Of a stretch of 18,616 bases of DNA, positions 1 to 6,325 are shown one piece after another; the first letter of the stretch is position 1, and each line of letters starts with the position of its first letter. The translations under genes and the position numbers were made by a program. Source of the stretch: an uncultured Austwickia sp. (GTDB lineage Bacteria > Actinomycetota > Actinomycetes > Actinomycetales > Dermatophilaceae). Under the pieces are notes generated by a model. The model was given only the letters and a program-made list of their open reading frames with translations, was not told where the DNA came from and made no database searches. The stretch spans positions 1-18,616 of the forward strand of contig CAKUSI010000039.1 in assembly GCA_934678955.1 (NCBI GenBank), written 5' to 3'.

Positions 1-637
1 CGGCGATCCCGATCAACGCGCCGCCGACCAGCTCGGCCACGATCGTGGCGAGCAGCACCCAGAGCGGCTGGTCGGAGTCGATGTGCGTGGCCGCCTGCGC
101 GGATAGCGCGACCACGACGAGCACGACCGGCGCGTCGTTGAAGCCGGACTCTGCTTCCAGCATCCCCGTGAGGCGGCGCGGCAGCGGCACGGAGCGCAGC
201 ACCGAGAAGACCGCCGCGGCGTCGGTCGAGGCGAGGATGGCGCCGAGCAGCAGCGCGATCTCCCACTCGATGTGCAGCAGCCACCGGGCAGCGACCGCGA
301 CGACCAGGATCGACACCCCGACGCCGAGCGTGGACAGCACGGCCGCGGGCCAGATCGAGGGCTTGATGTCGTCCCAGTTGGTGGTCAGGCCGCCCTCGGC
401 CAGGATCAGGGCCAGCGCCAGGTAGCCGAGGACCCGCGTGAAGGACATCGACTCGTACGGCAGCCCGTGCTGGGTCTCGCTGAAAACCAGCCCGATGAAC
501 AGGTAGAGGAGCAGCGACGGAAGGCCCGTGCGCATCGACAGGCGCACCGCGGCGGCCGCCACCACGACGACCGCGGAGCCGACGAGCAGCCAGATCCCCA
601 GGTCCCAGATCGTGAACTGGCGCAGCGCTTCGATCAC
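1..637 (-). CDS. CPA1-type K+(Na+)/H+ antiporter, NhaP2-like (3' end outside window)
   Basis: The first 212 codons read on the minus strand, from GTG at 637, give a polytopic membrane protein. An N-terminal hydrophobic helix (about residues 12-31) is followed by further helices and two stretches typical of cation/proton antiporters of the CPA1/NhaP2 group: ILASTDAAAVFSVLR and MLEAESGFNDAPVVLVV, where the SFND-type Asp and the STD Asp belong to the ion-binding core. Family role: electroneutral exchange of monovalent cations for protons across the cytoplasmic membrane. The GTG overlaps the TGA of the upstream folate cyclo-ligase gene (GTGA, 634-637), so translation is probably coupled. The C-terminal part, which in NhaP2 includes a cytosolic regulatory domain, lies outside the window, so K+ versus Na+ specificity cannot be judged. 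Confidence 0.85.
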   Translation of the reverse strand, partial: MIEALRQFTIWDLGIWLLVGSAVVVVAAAAVRLSMRTGLPSLLLYLFIGLVFSETQHGLPYESMSFTRVLGYLALALILAEGGLTTNWDDIKPSIWPAAVLSTLGVGVSILVVAVAARWLLHIEWEIALLLGAILASTDAAAVFSVLRSVPLPRRLTGMLEAESGFNDAPVVLVVVALSAQAATHIDSDQPLWVLLATIVAELVGGALIGIA

Positions 638-1281
638 GGGGGCGCCCCGCCCGGCGCGCGGTGGAGCCCGACGTCTCGCCAGCCGCCGGTCGCGCTCGCG
701 ACCGCGTCGACGGCCTGGTCGTGGGGGAGGGTAGGCAGCTGAGCCGAGGGCTCCGCGTCGATGAGCGCGACGACGCGGGACTGCGGGTGCCGCCGTGCGA
801 GCGCGCGGTCGTAGCTGCCGCCGCCCTGCCCCAACCGCGTGCCCGCACCGTCGACGGCCAGGGCCGGGACGACGATGAGCCGGGCTCGTCCGATCGTGTT
901 CGGACCGAGCGGCGGTGTCTCCCCGTGCTCGCCGTGCTCGCTATGGTCGCGAGGGAGCCAGCGGATCCAGTCAAGGTCCTTGTCGGGCAGGAGAAGCGGG
1001 ACCAGCACGGTGAGGCCGCGGGCCGCCAGTTCCTCGTGCAGCTCACGGGTGGGCGGCTCGCTGGGGAGGGATTCGTACGAGCACACCGGCGTACCGTCGT
1101 CCGCCGCGCGCGCGACCGCCGCCGCCGCACCCTCCAGGACCGCCCGCGCCAGCGCCCGCCCCTCGGCGAGCCGCGCCGGATCGTCGGCGGGCAGGGCGGC
1201 GCGGATGGCACGGGAGGCCCGGATCCCGGCCCGGAGGGCACGCTTCTGCGCGGCGATCGCCTCGACCGTGCCCCGGTGCAT
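634..1281 (-). CDS. 5-formyltetrahydrofolate cyclo-ligase (MTHFS)
   Basis: Predicted 215-residue cytosolic enzyme that converts 5-formyl-THF to 5,10-methenyl-THF using ATP, returning the storage or inhibitory folate to one-carbon metabolism. The family signature is present near the C-terminus (RLGQGGGSYDRAL, the Gly-rich nucleotide/folate loop), with an N-terminal KRALRAGIRASR stretch that fits the Lys/Arg-rich start of the family and the PTRELHEEL and VPALAVDGAG stretches between. The frame is open to an ATG at 1347. I chose ATG 1281 because it gives the usual family length (about 190-215 aa) and has a CAGGAT hexamer 7 nt upstream. A histidine/glutamate-rich insert (HSEHGEHGE) sits mid-protein. 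The gene is divergent from moeA/glp and overlaps the antiporter start. In many actinobacteria this gene neighbours galU and glp; no galU is seen here. Confidence 0.9.
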   Translation of the reverse strand: MHRGTVEAIAAQKRALRAGIRASRAIRAALPADDPARLAEGRALARAVLEGAAAAVARAADDGTPVCSYESLPSEPPTRELHEELAARGLTVLVPLLLPDKDLDWIRWLPRDHSEHGEHGETPPLGPNTIGRARLIVVPALAVDGAGTRLGQGGGSYDRALARRHPQSRVVALIDAEPSAQLPTLPHDQAVDAVASATGGWRDVGLHRAPGGAPP

Positions 1282-1288
1282 GCCCCAT

Positions 1289-1294
1289 ATCCTG
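1289..1294 (-). promoter_or_regulatory. Probable -10 element for the folate cyclo-ligase gene (leaderless)
   Basis: CAGGAT on the minus strand lies 7 nt upstream of ATG 1281. The same hexamer precedes rsmI in this window at 6 nt. No recognisable -35 element was found. The match is by consensus and spacing only. Confidence 0.45.
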
Positions 1295-1346
1295 CCGTCG
1301 GGATGGCCTCTCATGTCACGAGCCGTACGGATCCGCGAGCTGCGCA

Positions 1347-1352
1347 TAAGGT
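1347..1352 (+). promoter_or_regulatory. Probable -10 element for the moeA/glp operon (leaderless)
   Basis: TAAGGT fits the actinobacterial TANNNT -10 consensus and ends 6 nt before an ATG at 1359, the canonical geometry for a transcript starting on the A of a start codon. That ATG opens the 16-codon leader ORF, not moeA itself. Confidence 0.5.
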
Positions 1353-1358
1353 GCCCCT

Positions 1359-1409
1359 ATGGATGCGACCCGACACGTGACCGGCGACGCGCGGGAGACG
1401 GCCCGGTGA
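1359..1409 (+). CDS. Putative 16-codon leader ORF upstream of moeA/glp
   Basis: ATG at 1359 opens a frame encoding MDATRHVTGDARETAR, whose TGA (1407-1409) overlaps the GTG start of moeA/glp (1406-1408) as GTGA. A TAAGGT hexamer 6 nt upstream suggests a leaderless transcript whose first codon is this ATG. If so, ribosomes would translate the leader peptide first and re-initiate or couple at the moeA GTG, which has only a modest Shine-Dalgarno (GGGAG, about 9 nt upstream). The peptide has no recognised domain. Its existence is inferred from geometry. A false positive is possible because such a short frame can occur by chance. Confidence 0.4.
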   Translation: MDATRHVTGDARETAR

Positions 1410-2659
1410 TCAGCGTCGAACAACACCTCGAGCGGATCCTCGACACCGTCTCCCGGCTCCCTGCCAGCAGACGCAGCCTGCTGGACGCGCAGGGCTGCGT
1501 GCTGGCCGACGACGTCACGTCGCTGGCGGAGCTGCCGGGCTTCGACAACTCGGCGATGGACGGCTACGCGGTCTACGCCGCCGACACGGTGGGTGCGGCC
1601 GAGGGGTCTCCGGTGAGCCTCGACGTCGTGGGGGATATCGCCGCGGGGGACACCCGGCACCTCACGCTGCCGCCGGGGCGCGCCTACCGGATCATGACCG
1701 GCGCGCCGATCCCGGAGGGCTGCGACGGGATCGTGCCGGTCGAGCAGACCGACGGCGGGACCGATGTGGTCGCGCTCGTGGCGCCCGCCGTGCCCGGCAA
1801 GCACATCCGGCGTGCGGGGGAGGACGTGCTCGCGGGCCAGGTGGTGCTGCGCGGCGGCGAGCTGCTCGGCCCGCGCCAGCTGGCGCTGTTGGCCTCGGTC
1901 GGGCACGGCGAGGCCGTGGTCACGCCGCAGCCGCGCGTGGTGGTGCTCAGCACCGGCGACGAGCTGGTCGCGCCCGGCGTCGTACCCGGCCACGGTCAGG
2001 TCGTCGACAGCAACTCGCTCATGCTGACCGCCGCGGTGCGGGACGCCGGCGCGGTCCCGTACCTGGTCCGCGGCGTCAAGGACGACGTCGACGTGTTCAT
2101 GGCGACGATGGAGCAGCAGCTCGTCCGGGCCGACGCGATCGTGACCAGCGGCGGGGTGTCGATGGGCGCGTACGACGTCGTTAAGGAGGGCCTGTCCCGC
2201 CTCGGCACGGTCGACTTCGTGAAGGTCGCGATGCAGCCGGGCAAGCCGCAGGGGTTCGGCACGCTGGGATCCGGGCGGGTCCCGATCTTCGCGCTGCCGG
2301 GCAACCCGGTGAGCGCCCTGGTGTCCTTCGAGGTGTTCGTGGCGCCGGCGCTGCGCGTGATGGCCGGCCGCCCAGCCCGCGGGGAGCAGCCGATCCGGGC
2401 GGCGTCGGAGACGGACTGGACCTCGTCGGCGGGGCGGACGCAGTTCGCGCGTGTGCGCCTGGGGCGGACCCCGACCCGCTACACATTCCGCCTCACCGGC
2501 GGCCAGGGAAGCCACATCCTTGGCGGCCTGTCGGACTCCAACGCGTTCGCGGTCGTGCCCGCCGACGTCACCCACGTGGCGGCCGGCGACGTCCTGAACT
2601 GCCTGCCGGTCGGCCCGGTCGACATGGTCGCCGACGAGGACGCGCCGGAGGGCCGATGA
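1406..2659 (+). CDS. glp: Gephyrin-like molybdotransferase MoeA / divisome protein Glp
   Basis: The 417-residue protein has the full MoeA layout: domain I/II with PGFDNSAMDGYA (about 44-55), RIMTGAPIPEGCD (95-107), IRRAGEDV (134-141), then the MogA-like domain III with LSTGDEL (181-187), VVDSNSLM (199-206), TSGGVSMGAYDVVK (247-260), AMQPGKPQGFG (275-285) and ALPGNPVSALVSFE (296-309), and a C-terminal beta domain. MoeA inserts molybdate into adenylylated molybdopterin. Its nearest equivalents linked to glpR in Corynebacteriales are Glp, an FtsZ-associated divisome protein. The acidic residues in the AMDG, TGDEL and VDSN motifs are kept, so catalysis is not obviously lost. The frame is open to 839, but homology starts at VISVEQHLERIL. 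I chose GTG 1406 (GGGAG 9 nt upstream). The stop overlaps moaC (ATGA). Whether it acts in cofactor synthesis, division or both is not decidable from sequence. Confidence 0.88.
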   Translation: MISVEQHLERILDTVSRLPASRRSLLDAQGCVLADDVTSLAELPGFDNSAMDGYAVYAADTVGAAEGSPVSLDVVGDIAAGDTRHLTLPPGRAYRIMTGAPIPEGCDGIVPVEQTDGGTDVVALVAPAVPGKHIRRAGEDVLAGQVVLRGGELLGPRQLALLASVGHGEAVVTPQPRVVVLSTGDELVAPGVVPGHGQVVDSNSLMLTAAVRDAGAVPYLVRGVKDDVDVFMATMEQQLVRADAIVTSGGVSMGAYDVVKEGLSRLGTVDFVKVAMQPGKPQGFGTLGSGRVPIFALPGNPVSALVSFEVFVAPALRVMAGRPARGEQPIRAASETDWTSSAGRTQFARVRLGRTPTRYTFRLTGGQGSHILGGLSDSNAFAVVPADVTHVAAGDVLNCLPVGPVDMVADEDAPEGR

Positions 2660-3168
2660 CCTCTCCGTCGTCCGGCGGCACGGGCGGGCTGACCCATGTG
2701 CGCTCCGACGGCAGCGCCCACATGGTCGACGTGTCGGCCAAGGCGGTGACGTCCCGTGCGGCGAGCGCGAAGGGGCGGGTGCTGCTGTCGCCCGAGGCCG
2801 TGCGCGCGCTGCGCGGGGGCGAGGTGCCCAAGGGGGATGCGCTCGCGGTGGCCCGGATCGCCGGGTTGCAGGCGGCCAAGCGGACCCCGGACCTGATCCC
2901 GCTCGCACACCCGATCGCCGTCCACGCGGTCACCGTCGACCTGACGGTGCGGGACGAGGGGGTGGATATCGCCTCGACGGTGCGGACGGCTGACCGGACG
3001 GGCATCGAGATGGAGGCGCTCACCTGCGTCAGCGTCGCGGCGCTCGCGCTGGTGGACATGATCAAGGCCGTCGACAAGCATGCCCGGATCACCGACATCC
3101 GCGTGACGGCGAAATCCGGGGGACGCTCGGGGGACTGGGCCGAGGCCGCGGACGACGTGGAGGAGTGA
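2656..3168 (+). CDS. moaC: Cyclic pyranopterin monophosphate synthase MoaC
   Basis: The 170-residue protein carries all MoaC motifs: MVDVSAKAVTSRAA (23-36), VPKGDAL with the conserved Lys (59), KRTPDLIPLAHPI (75-87) and GIEMEALTCVSVAALALVDMI (from 116) followed by KAVDKHARITDIRVTAKSGG. Asp134 and Lys137 match the catalytic D-x-x-K pair of the family. MoaC acts after MoaA, converting 3',8-cyclo-7,8-dihydro-GTP to cyclic pyranopterin monophosphate, the first stable molybdenum-cofactor intermediate. It is cytosolic and hexameric in the family. ATG 2656 overlaps the glp TGA, implying coupled translation. About 20 residues precede the conserved core and are Ser/Gly-rich. MoaA, MoaD and MoaE are not in the window. 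Confidence 0.96.
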   Translation: MTSPSSGGTGGLTHVRSDGSAHMVDVSAKAVTSRAASAKGRVLLSPEAVRALRGGEVPKGDALAVARIAGLQAAKRTPDLIPLAHPIAVHAVTVDLTVRDEGVDIASTVRTADRTGIEMEALTCVSVAALALVDMIKAVDKHARITDIRVTAKSGGRSGDWAEAADDVEE

Positions 3169-3170
3169 CC

Positions 3171-3671
3171 GTGAACCAGACAGTGAGCTTGACGGGGCGG
3201 CGCGCGGTCGTCGTGACGTGCTCGGACCGCGCGGCGCAGGGGGTCTACACGGATCGCAGCGGGCCGATCCTCGTCGACGGGCTGCGGGCCTGGGGACTCG
3301 ACTGCGCCGAGCCGCAGGTCGTGCCGGACGGTCCCGCCGTGGGCGCGGCGATCAGCGCGGCCGTGGCGGAGGGGATCGACCTGGTGCTGACGACCGGCGG
3401 AACGGGGCTCGGTCCCCGTGACATGACCCCGGAGGTGACGGCGCTGCTCCTCGAACGCCAGGTGCCGGGCATCGCCGAGGCGATCCGGGCGGTCGGCGTC
3501 GCGGCAGGCATTTATACCGCAGTCCTGTCCCGAGGACTCGCCGGCGTCGCGGGCCGCACGCTGGTGGTGAACCTGCCCGGCTCCACCGGTGGGGTGAAGG
3601 ACGGGCTCACGGCCCTCGAGCCCCTCCTGGGGCACGCGCTGGACCAGATCGCCGGCGGCGACCACGGGTAG
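3171..3671 (+). CDS. mog: Molybdopterin adenylyltransferase (MogA/MoaB family)
   Basis: The 166-residue protein has the MogA/MoaB fold signatures: an opening strand RAVVVTCSDRAAQG, a TTGGTGLGPRDMTPEV loop that binds molybdopterin/ATP, and NLPGSTGGVKDGL near the C-terminus. The family adenylylates molybdopterin, producing the substrate on which MoeA acts, so it is functionally paired with the MoeA-like protein two genes upstream. Two GTG starts are possible: 3165 (overlapping the moaC stop as GTGA) and 3171. I chose 3171 because GGAGGAG (3159-3165) lies 5 nt before it, whereas 3165 would have little Shine-Dalgarno. The true start could be either, a difference of two residues. The next gene begins 55 nt downstream with no terminator between them. 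Confidence 0.92.
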   Translation: MNQTVSLTGRRAVVVTCSDRAAQGVYTDRSGPILVDGLRAWGLDCAEPQVVPDGPAVGAAISAAVAEGIDLVLTTGGTGLGPRDMTPEVTALLLERQVPGIAEAIRAVGVAAGIYTAVLSRGLAGVAGRTLVVNLPGSTGGVKDGLTALEPLLGHALDQIAGGDHG

Positions 3672-3726
3672 GAACCGGTGACCAGAGGTAGGCGGCGGTG
3701 AGCCGACGCGGCGCGGGCGGTGCGTC

Positions 3727-4509
3727 GTGAGCCCTTCGCGTGGGCTGTGGCCCAGCCTGCTGCGGGTCCGTCGCCTCGACGGCGAGCCCGACGTGGTCCT
3801 GCGCGCCCTGCGCGGCCGCGACCGCGCCGAGTGGGAGGCGCTACGGCGGGCCAACGAGGACTGGCTCGCGCCGTGGGAGGCGACCGCGCCCGGGGATCCG
3901 TACGGGCTCGCGGTGCGGCGCCGCCGATTCGCGCAGCTGGTCCGCGCCTACGACCGGGAAGCCCAACGGGGGAGCCTGCAGCCGTTCTGCATCGAGGTGG
4001 GCGGAGCCATCGTCGGGCAGATGCACCTGAACGGGATCGAATGGGGTGCCGTCTGCAGCGGGAACGCCGGATATTGGGTGGCTCGCGAGGCCGCCGGGCG
4101 CGGGATCGCGACGACGGCGCTGGCCGCGCTGGTCGACCACGCGTTCCTCGGGCTGGGGCTGCACCGGGTGGCGGTCGACGTGCGCCCCGACAACGGGGCG
4201 AGTCTGGCGGTCGTGCGCCGGCTGGGGTTCCGGGAGGAGGGCGTCCGGCGCAGCTACATGCACATCGCGGGCGGGTGGCGTGACCTGGTGGCGTTCGCGT
4301 TGACGGTGGAAGATCTCGGGAGCGACTCGCTGGTCGCCCGCTGGAACGCTCGGGCGATCCGGGGGGAGCCGGTCGGATTGGTGCCCGACCGAGGGGACGT
4401 CGGCCTGGGCGACTCGGAGACCCGGACGGCCACCGGGGCGGACACCGGGGCAGACCCCGAACGGGCTCGCCTCGGTGCGACCGATCTGCGTGGCGGAGAA
4501 CGACATTAA
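3727..4509 (+). CDS. GNAT acetyltransferase, RimJ/RimL-like
   Basis: The 260-residue protein has a GNAT domain across about residues 20-195: VLRALRGRDRAEWEALR at the start, FCIEVGGAIVGQMHL, a central GYWVAREAAGRGIATTALAA stretch holding the acetyl-CoA loop (R-E-A-A-G-R-G-I-A), and the late VRPDNGASLAVVRRLGFREEG motif typical of RimJ-type enzymes. The family acetylates N-terminal Ser/Ala/Thr of ribosomal proteins or small molecules. The substrate here is unknown. A RimJ-like gene beside glp and glpR is a known actinobacterial neighbourhood. The last 60 residues or so are an Asp/Gly/Thr-rich tail beyond the usual 190-200 residue length and contain 12-bp tandem units encoding TGAD. GTG 3727 is chosen because it fits the domain start, but no strong Shine-Dalgarno is seen. 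Confidence 0.85.
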   Translation: MSPSRGLWPSLLRVRRLDGEPDVVLRALRGRDRAEWEALRRANEDWLAPWEATAPGDPYGLAVRRRRFAQLVRAYDREAQRGSLQPFCIEVGGAIVGQMHLNGIEWGAVCSGNAGYWVAREAAGRGIATTALAALVDHAFLGLGLHRVAVDVRPDNGASLAVVRRLGFREEGVRRSYMHIAGGWRDLVAFALTVEDLGSDSLVARWNARAIRGEPVGLVPDRGDVGLGDSETRTATGADTGADPERARLGATDLRGGERH

Positions 4510-4541
4510 TGTAGTTCGTCGAATGACACCGGTGTAACTCG
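4503..4541. promoter_or_regulatory. Two palindromes upstream of glpR
   Basis: ACATTAATGT (4503-4512) is a perfect palindrome covering the acetyltransferase stop codon. A second dyad, CGA-N3-ACACCGGTGT-N3-TCG (4520-4541), follows 7 nt later and has a perfect 10-bp core. The stretch is AT-richer than its surroundings and lies 54-100 nt before the predicted glpR start. It could be an operator, or the second dyad could be a weak terminator. No known regulator is assigned. Confidence 0.35.
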
Positions 4542-4590
4542 ATGGTCCGACACACCGGGGCAGGTCCATCGGTGCAGGCCAACGAGACCG

Positions 4591-4596
4591 TACCGT
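4591..4596 (+). promoter_or_regulatory. Possible -10 element for glpR (leaderless)
   Basis: TACCGT fits TANNNT and ends 7 nt before GTG 4604. It would allow glpR to be transcribed separately from the upstream operon. No -35 was identified. Confidence 0.35.
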
Positions 4597-4603
4597 GACG
4601 TAT

Positions 4604-5986
4604 GTGTCGCCCAGCAGCCTGATCTTCATCGTCGTCATCGCCATCTGGGCGACGTATTTCTCCATCTACGTGATGCGTCGCCGCGAGCAGCTCTCGACGG
4701 CCCGGTCGGTGGACCGGTTCTCGACGCATATGCGGATCCTGCAGCGTCGGTCCGTGAAGGCGGTCCCTCGCCCGCAGCCGATCACCTCGTCGGGCAACGC
4801 GCGCACGTCGATCCTGGCCGCTGGGGCCCGGCTGGAGTCCCGTGCCGCCGCCAACGGTCCCGACGCGTCGACCGCCCGGGCCCGGCTTGCCGCTCGTCGC
4901 AACGCCGGGTCGGCGTCCCCGGCGGGGCGGTCGTCAGAGGGCTTCTTCACCTCCTGGGCGGGTCGCCGGACCTGGGGCGCGGGCCATCCGGTGGTGACCG
5001 GAGCGGCACGCCTGGCCGACGGCGCCTCCCATGCCCTGGCCGACCTCGGCCGTCGAGGCCGCAGCGTCGGCCGCGCTCGCGCGTCCGCCGGCGGCGGCGC
5101 CGTCCGCCCGAACCGTACCTTCGCCGCCTGGGGCGCTCTGACGGGGCTCACCGGGCGCCAGCTCCGGGCCGTGGCGCTGCTGGTCGGCGTGGTGATCGCG
5201 CTGGTGACCTTCCCGCTGACCGTCCTCGGTCAGGTGGCCTGGGCCGTGCCCGCCATCGCTGCCGCGTTCGCGACCGGCCTTTTGGCCTGGCTGCGCGTCG
5301 ACCGGCGGGCCGACGTGGCAGCCCGACGTCGCCGCCAGACGGCCGCTCTGATCGAGGTCGAGCGCATGGAGGCCGAGGACGACCGTCGCGCCGCCCTGAC
5401 CGTCCAGGACGAGGCGCTTCGGACCGATCGCCCTCGTCCGATGAAGCAGGCTTCGTCGGCCGGAGGCGCCGTGGCCGACGTGGTGGCGCCGGGCATGACG
5501 TCCGGTCGCGCCGATGTGGCTGCCGAGGAGAACGGCGTCGTGCGGTCGCCCGGACGGCGCGCGGTCTCCTCCCGGGAGGTGCCGTTCGACGTCACGCTCT
5601 TCGATCCTGAGCCCCCGCATGCGCCCGCGACCGCGGCGCCCGCGTCCGGCGGCGGGTTGGTCGCTGGCGCGGAGACGTACGCGGCGGCCGAAGCCATGGC
5701 TTCGGCCGAGGGGTCGGCAACCGAGTACGACTCTGGTTTGGTGCCCTTGGAGGCGGCCTCGCGATGGGAGGTGGCGGCCGACGAGTTGCCGGCCGGGCTG
5801 GACCCGAGCGACCCGCTGGTGGCCGAGCGGTCCTGGGAGCCGGTGCCGGTGCCGCGCCCGACGTACGCCCTGAAGGCCCGGGCGCAGCGTCCCGTGTCCG
5901 CCCCGGAGGTTCCCGTGCCGATCGAGGTCGAGGACGACTTCGACGACGTCCTGTGGACCCCGTCCCAGAAGGTCGTCAACGGCTGA
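4604..5986 (+). CDS. glpR: Gephyrin-like molybdotransferase receptor GlpR (membrane)
   Basis: The 460-residue protein begins with a membrane helix (SSLIFIVVIAIWATYFSIYV) followed at once by positive charges (MRRREQ), then a basic, Ala/Arg/Ser-rich cytosolic stretch of about 150 residues. A pair of membrane helices lies near residues 187-235 (AVALLVGVVIALVTFPLTVL and AWAVPAIAAAFATGLLAWL). Next come a charged, probably helical segment (RRRRQTAALIEVERMEAEDD) and a long low-complexity tail ending in an acidic/aromatic patch, IEVEDDFDDVLWTP. This layout and the linkage to glp and the RimJ-like gene match actinobacterial GlpR, the membrane receptor for Glp at the septum. The tail is a candidate Glp-binding region (inference). 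Start: GTG 4604 has a TACCGT hexamer 7 nt upstream. GTG 4595 would add three residues. The assignment rests on architecture plus context. Confidence 0.72.
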   Translation: MSPSSLIFIVVIAIWATYFSIYVMRRREQLSTARSVDRFSTHMRILQRRSVKAVPRPQPITSSGNARTSILAAGARLESRAAANGPDASTARARLAARRNAGSASPAGRSSEGFFTSWAGRRTWGAGHPVVTGAARLADGASHALADLGRRGRSVGRARASAGGGAVRPNRTFAAWGALTGLTGRQLRAVALLVGVVIALVTFPLTVLGQVAWAVPAIAAAFATGLLAWLRVDRRADVAARRRRQTAALIEVERMEAEDDRRAALTVQDEALRTDRPRPMKQASSAGGAVADVVAPGMTSGRADVAAEENGVVRSPGRRAVSSREVPFDVTLFDPEPPHAPATAAPASGGGLVAGAETYAAAEAMASAEGSATEYDSGLVPLEAASRWEVAADELPAGLDPSDPLVAERSWEPVPVPRPTYALKARAQRPVSAPEVPVPIEVEDDFDDVLWTPSQKVVNG

Positions 5987-6015
5987 GATCTCCGCTGGCT
6001 CTAGCCTCGGCGGCC

Positions 6016-6041
6016 CGCCCGGCCGATTCGGGGCCAGGGCG
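6016..6041 (+). terminator. Terminator-like hairpin after glpR
   Basis: CGCCCGGCC (6016-6024) pairs with GGCC-A-GGGCG (6032-6041), with one bulged A and a 7-nt loop. It starts 30 nt after the glpR stop. There is no U-tract, as is common in high-GC actinobacteria. Confidence 0.45.
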
Positions 6042-6050
6042 GCGGGGTGC

Positions 6051-6056
6051 TATCGT
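6051..6056 (+). promoter_or_regulatory. Possible -10 element for tRNA-Ala
   Basis: TATCGT lies 13 nt before the mature tRNA 5' end, allowing a short 5' leader. TTCGGG at 6027-6032 is a weak -35 candidate with 18-bp spacing and lies inside the preceding hairpin. Confidence 0.4.
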
Positions 6057-6069
6057 TGGTCCCCGGCAT

Positions 6070-6142
6070 GGGGCTGTAGCGCAGCTGGTAGCGCACCTCG
6101 TTCGCAACGAGGGGGTCAGGGGTTCGAGTCCCCTCAGCTCCA
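6070..6142 (+). tRNA. tRNA-Ala (anticodon CGC)
   Basis: The complete cloverleaf is visible. The acceptor stem GGGGCTG pairs with CAGCTCC and contains the G3-U70 wobble that identifies alanine tRNAs. The D arm has the GCGC...GCGC stem, the anticodon stem CCTCG/CGAGG encloses loop TTCGCAA with anticodon CGC (reads GCG), and the T arm AGGGG/CCCCT encloses loop TTCGAGT. The discriminator is A. The next bases are CAA, so CCA is not encoded and must be added. A very strong terminator starts 2 nt after the discriminator base. Confidence 0.97.
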
Positions 6143-6143
6143 C

Positions 6144-6186
6144 AAATGTGTTGGGAGGCGCCCGGAGGGTGCCTCCCAACACATTT
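6144..6186 (+). terminator. Strong terminator hairpin of tRNA-Ala
   Basis: A perfect 16-bp stem (AAATGTGTTGGGAGGC with GCCTCCCAACACATTT) encloses an 11-nt loop GCCCGGAGGGT. The 3' arm ends in ATTT and is followed by CTTG, a weak U-tract. The stem begins immediately after the tRNA. Confidence 0.85.
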
Positions 6187-6245
6187 CTTGTGTAGAGCGG
6201 ATCGGACCCTTTAGGTGGACCCCCGCTGCGGTCGGCGAGCGGAGC

Positions 6246-6320
6246 GAGCCGGGCGCAGTAGGGGATCGAGTCCCCTCGGCTCCACATGCAGTAGGGGATC
6301 GGGTCCCCTCAGTTCCACAT
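6246..6320 (+). repeat. Two tandem 33-bp tRNA-Ala 3'-end-like copies
   Basis: Units 6255-6287 and 6288-6320 differ at 3 of 33 positions. Each resembles the T arm plus 3' acceptor strand of the tRNA-Ala just upstream. Each keeps AGGGG/CCCCT, but the loop reads ATCGAGT or ATCGGGT instead of TTCGAGT, so the invariant T54 is lost, and each ends in TCCACA. In the first copy GAGCCG (6246-6251) can also pair with CGGCTC (6277-6282), giving a minihelix-like stack. No anticodon or D arm is present. They are probably degenerate remnants of tRNA duplication or of past integration at the tRNA 3' end. Confidence 0.75.
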
Positions 6321-6325
6321 TGTCC

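Noticed and set aside
839..1405. N-terminal extension of moeA/glp to 839
   Set aside because: It is antisense to the folate cyclo-ligase, is Ser/Arg-rich with no MoeA homology, and the MoeA domain starts at VISVEQH after GTG 1406.
6123..6287. attL/attR of an integrated element
   Set aside because: The imperfect 22-bp match between the tRNA 3' end and the first fragment spans only 143 bp and encloses no integrase or cargo. At most it is a scar.
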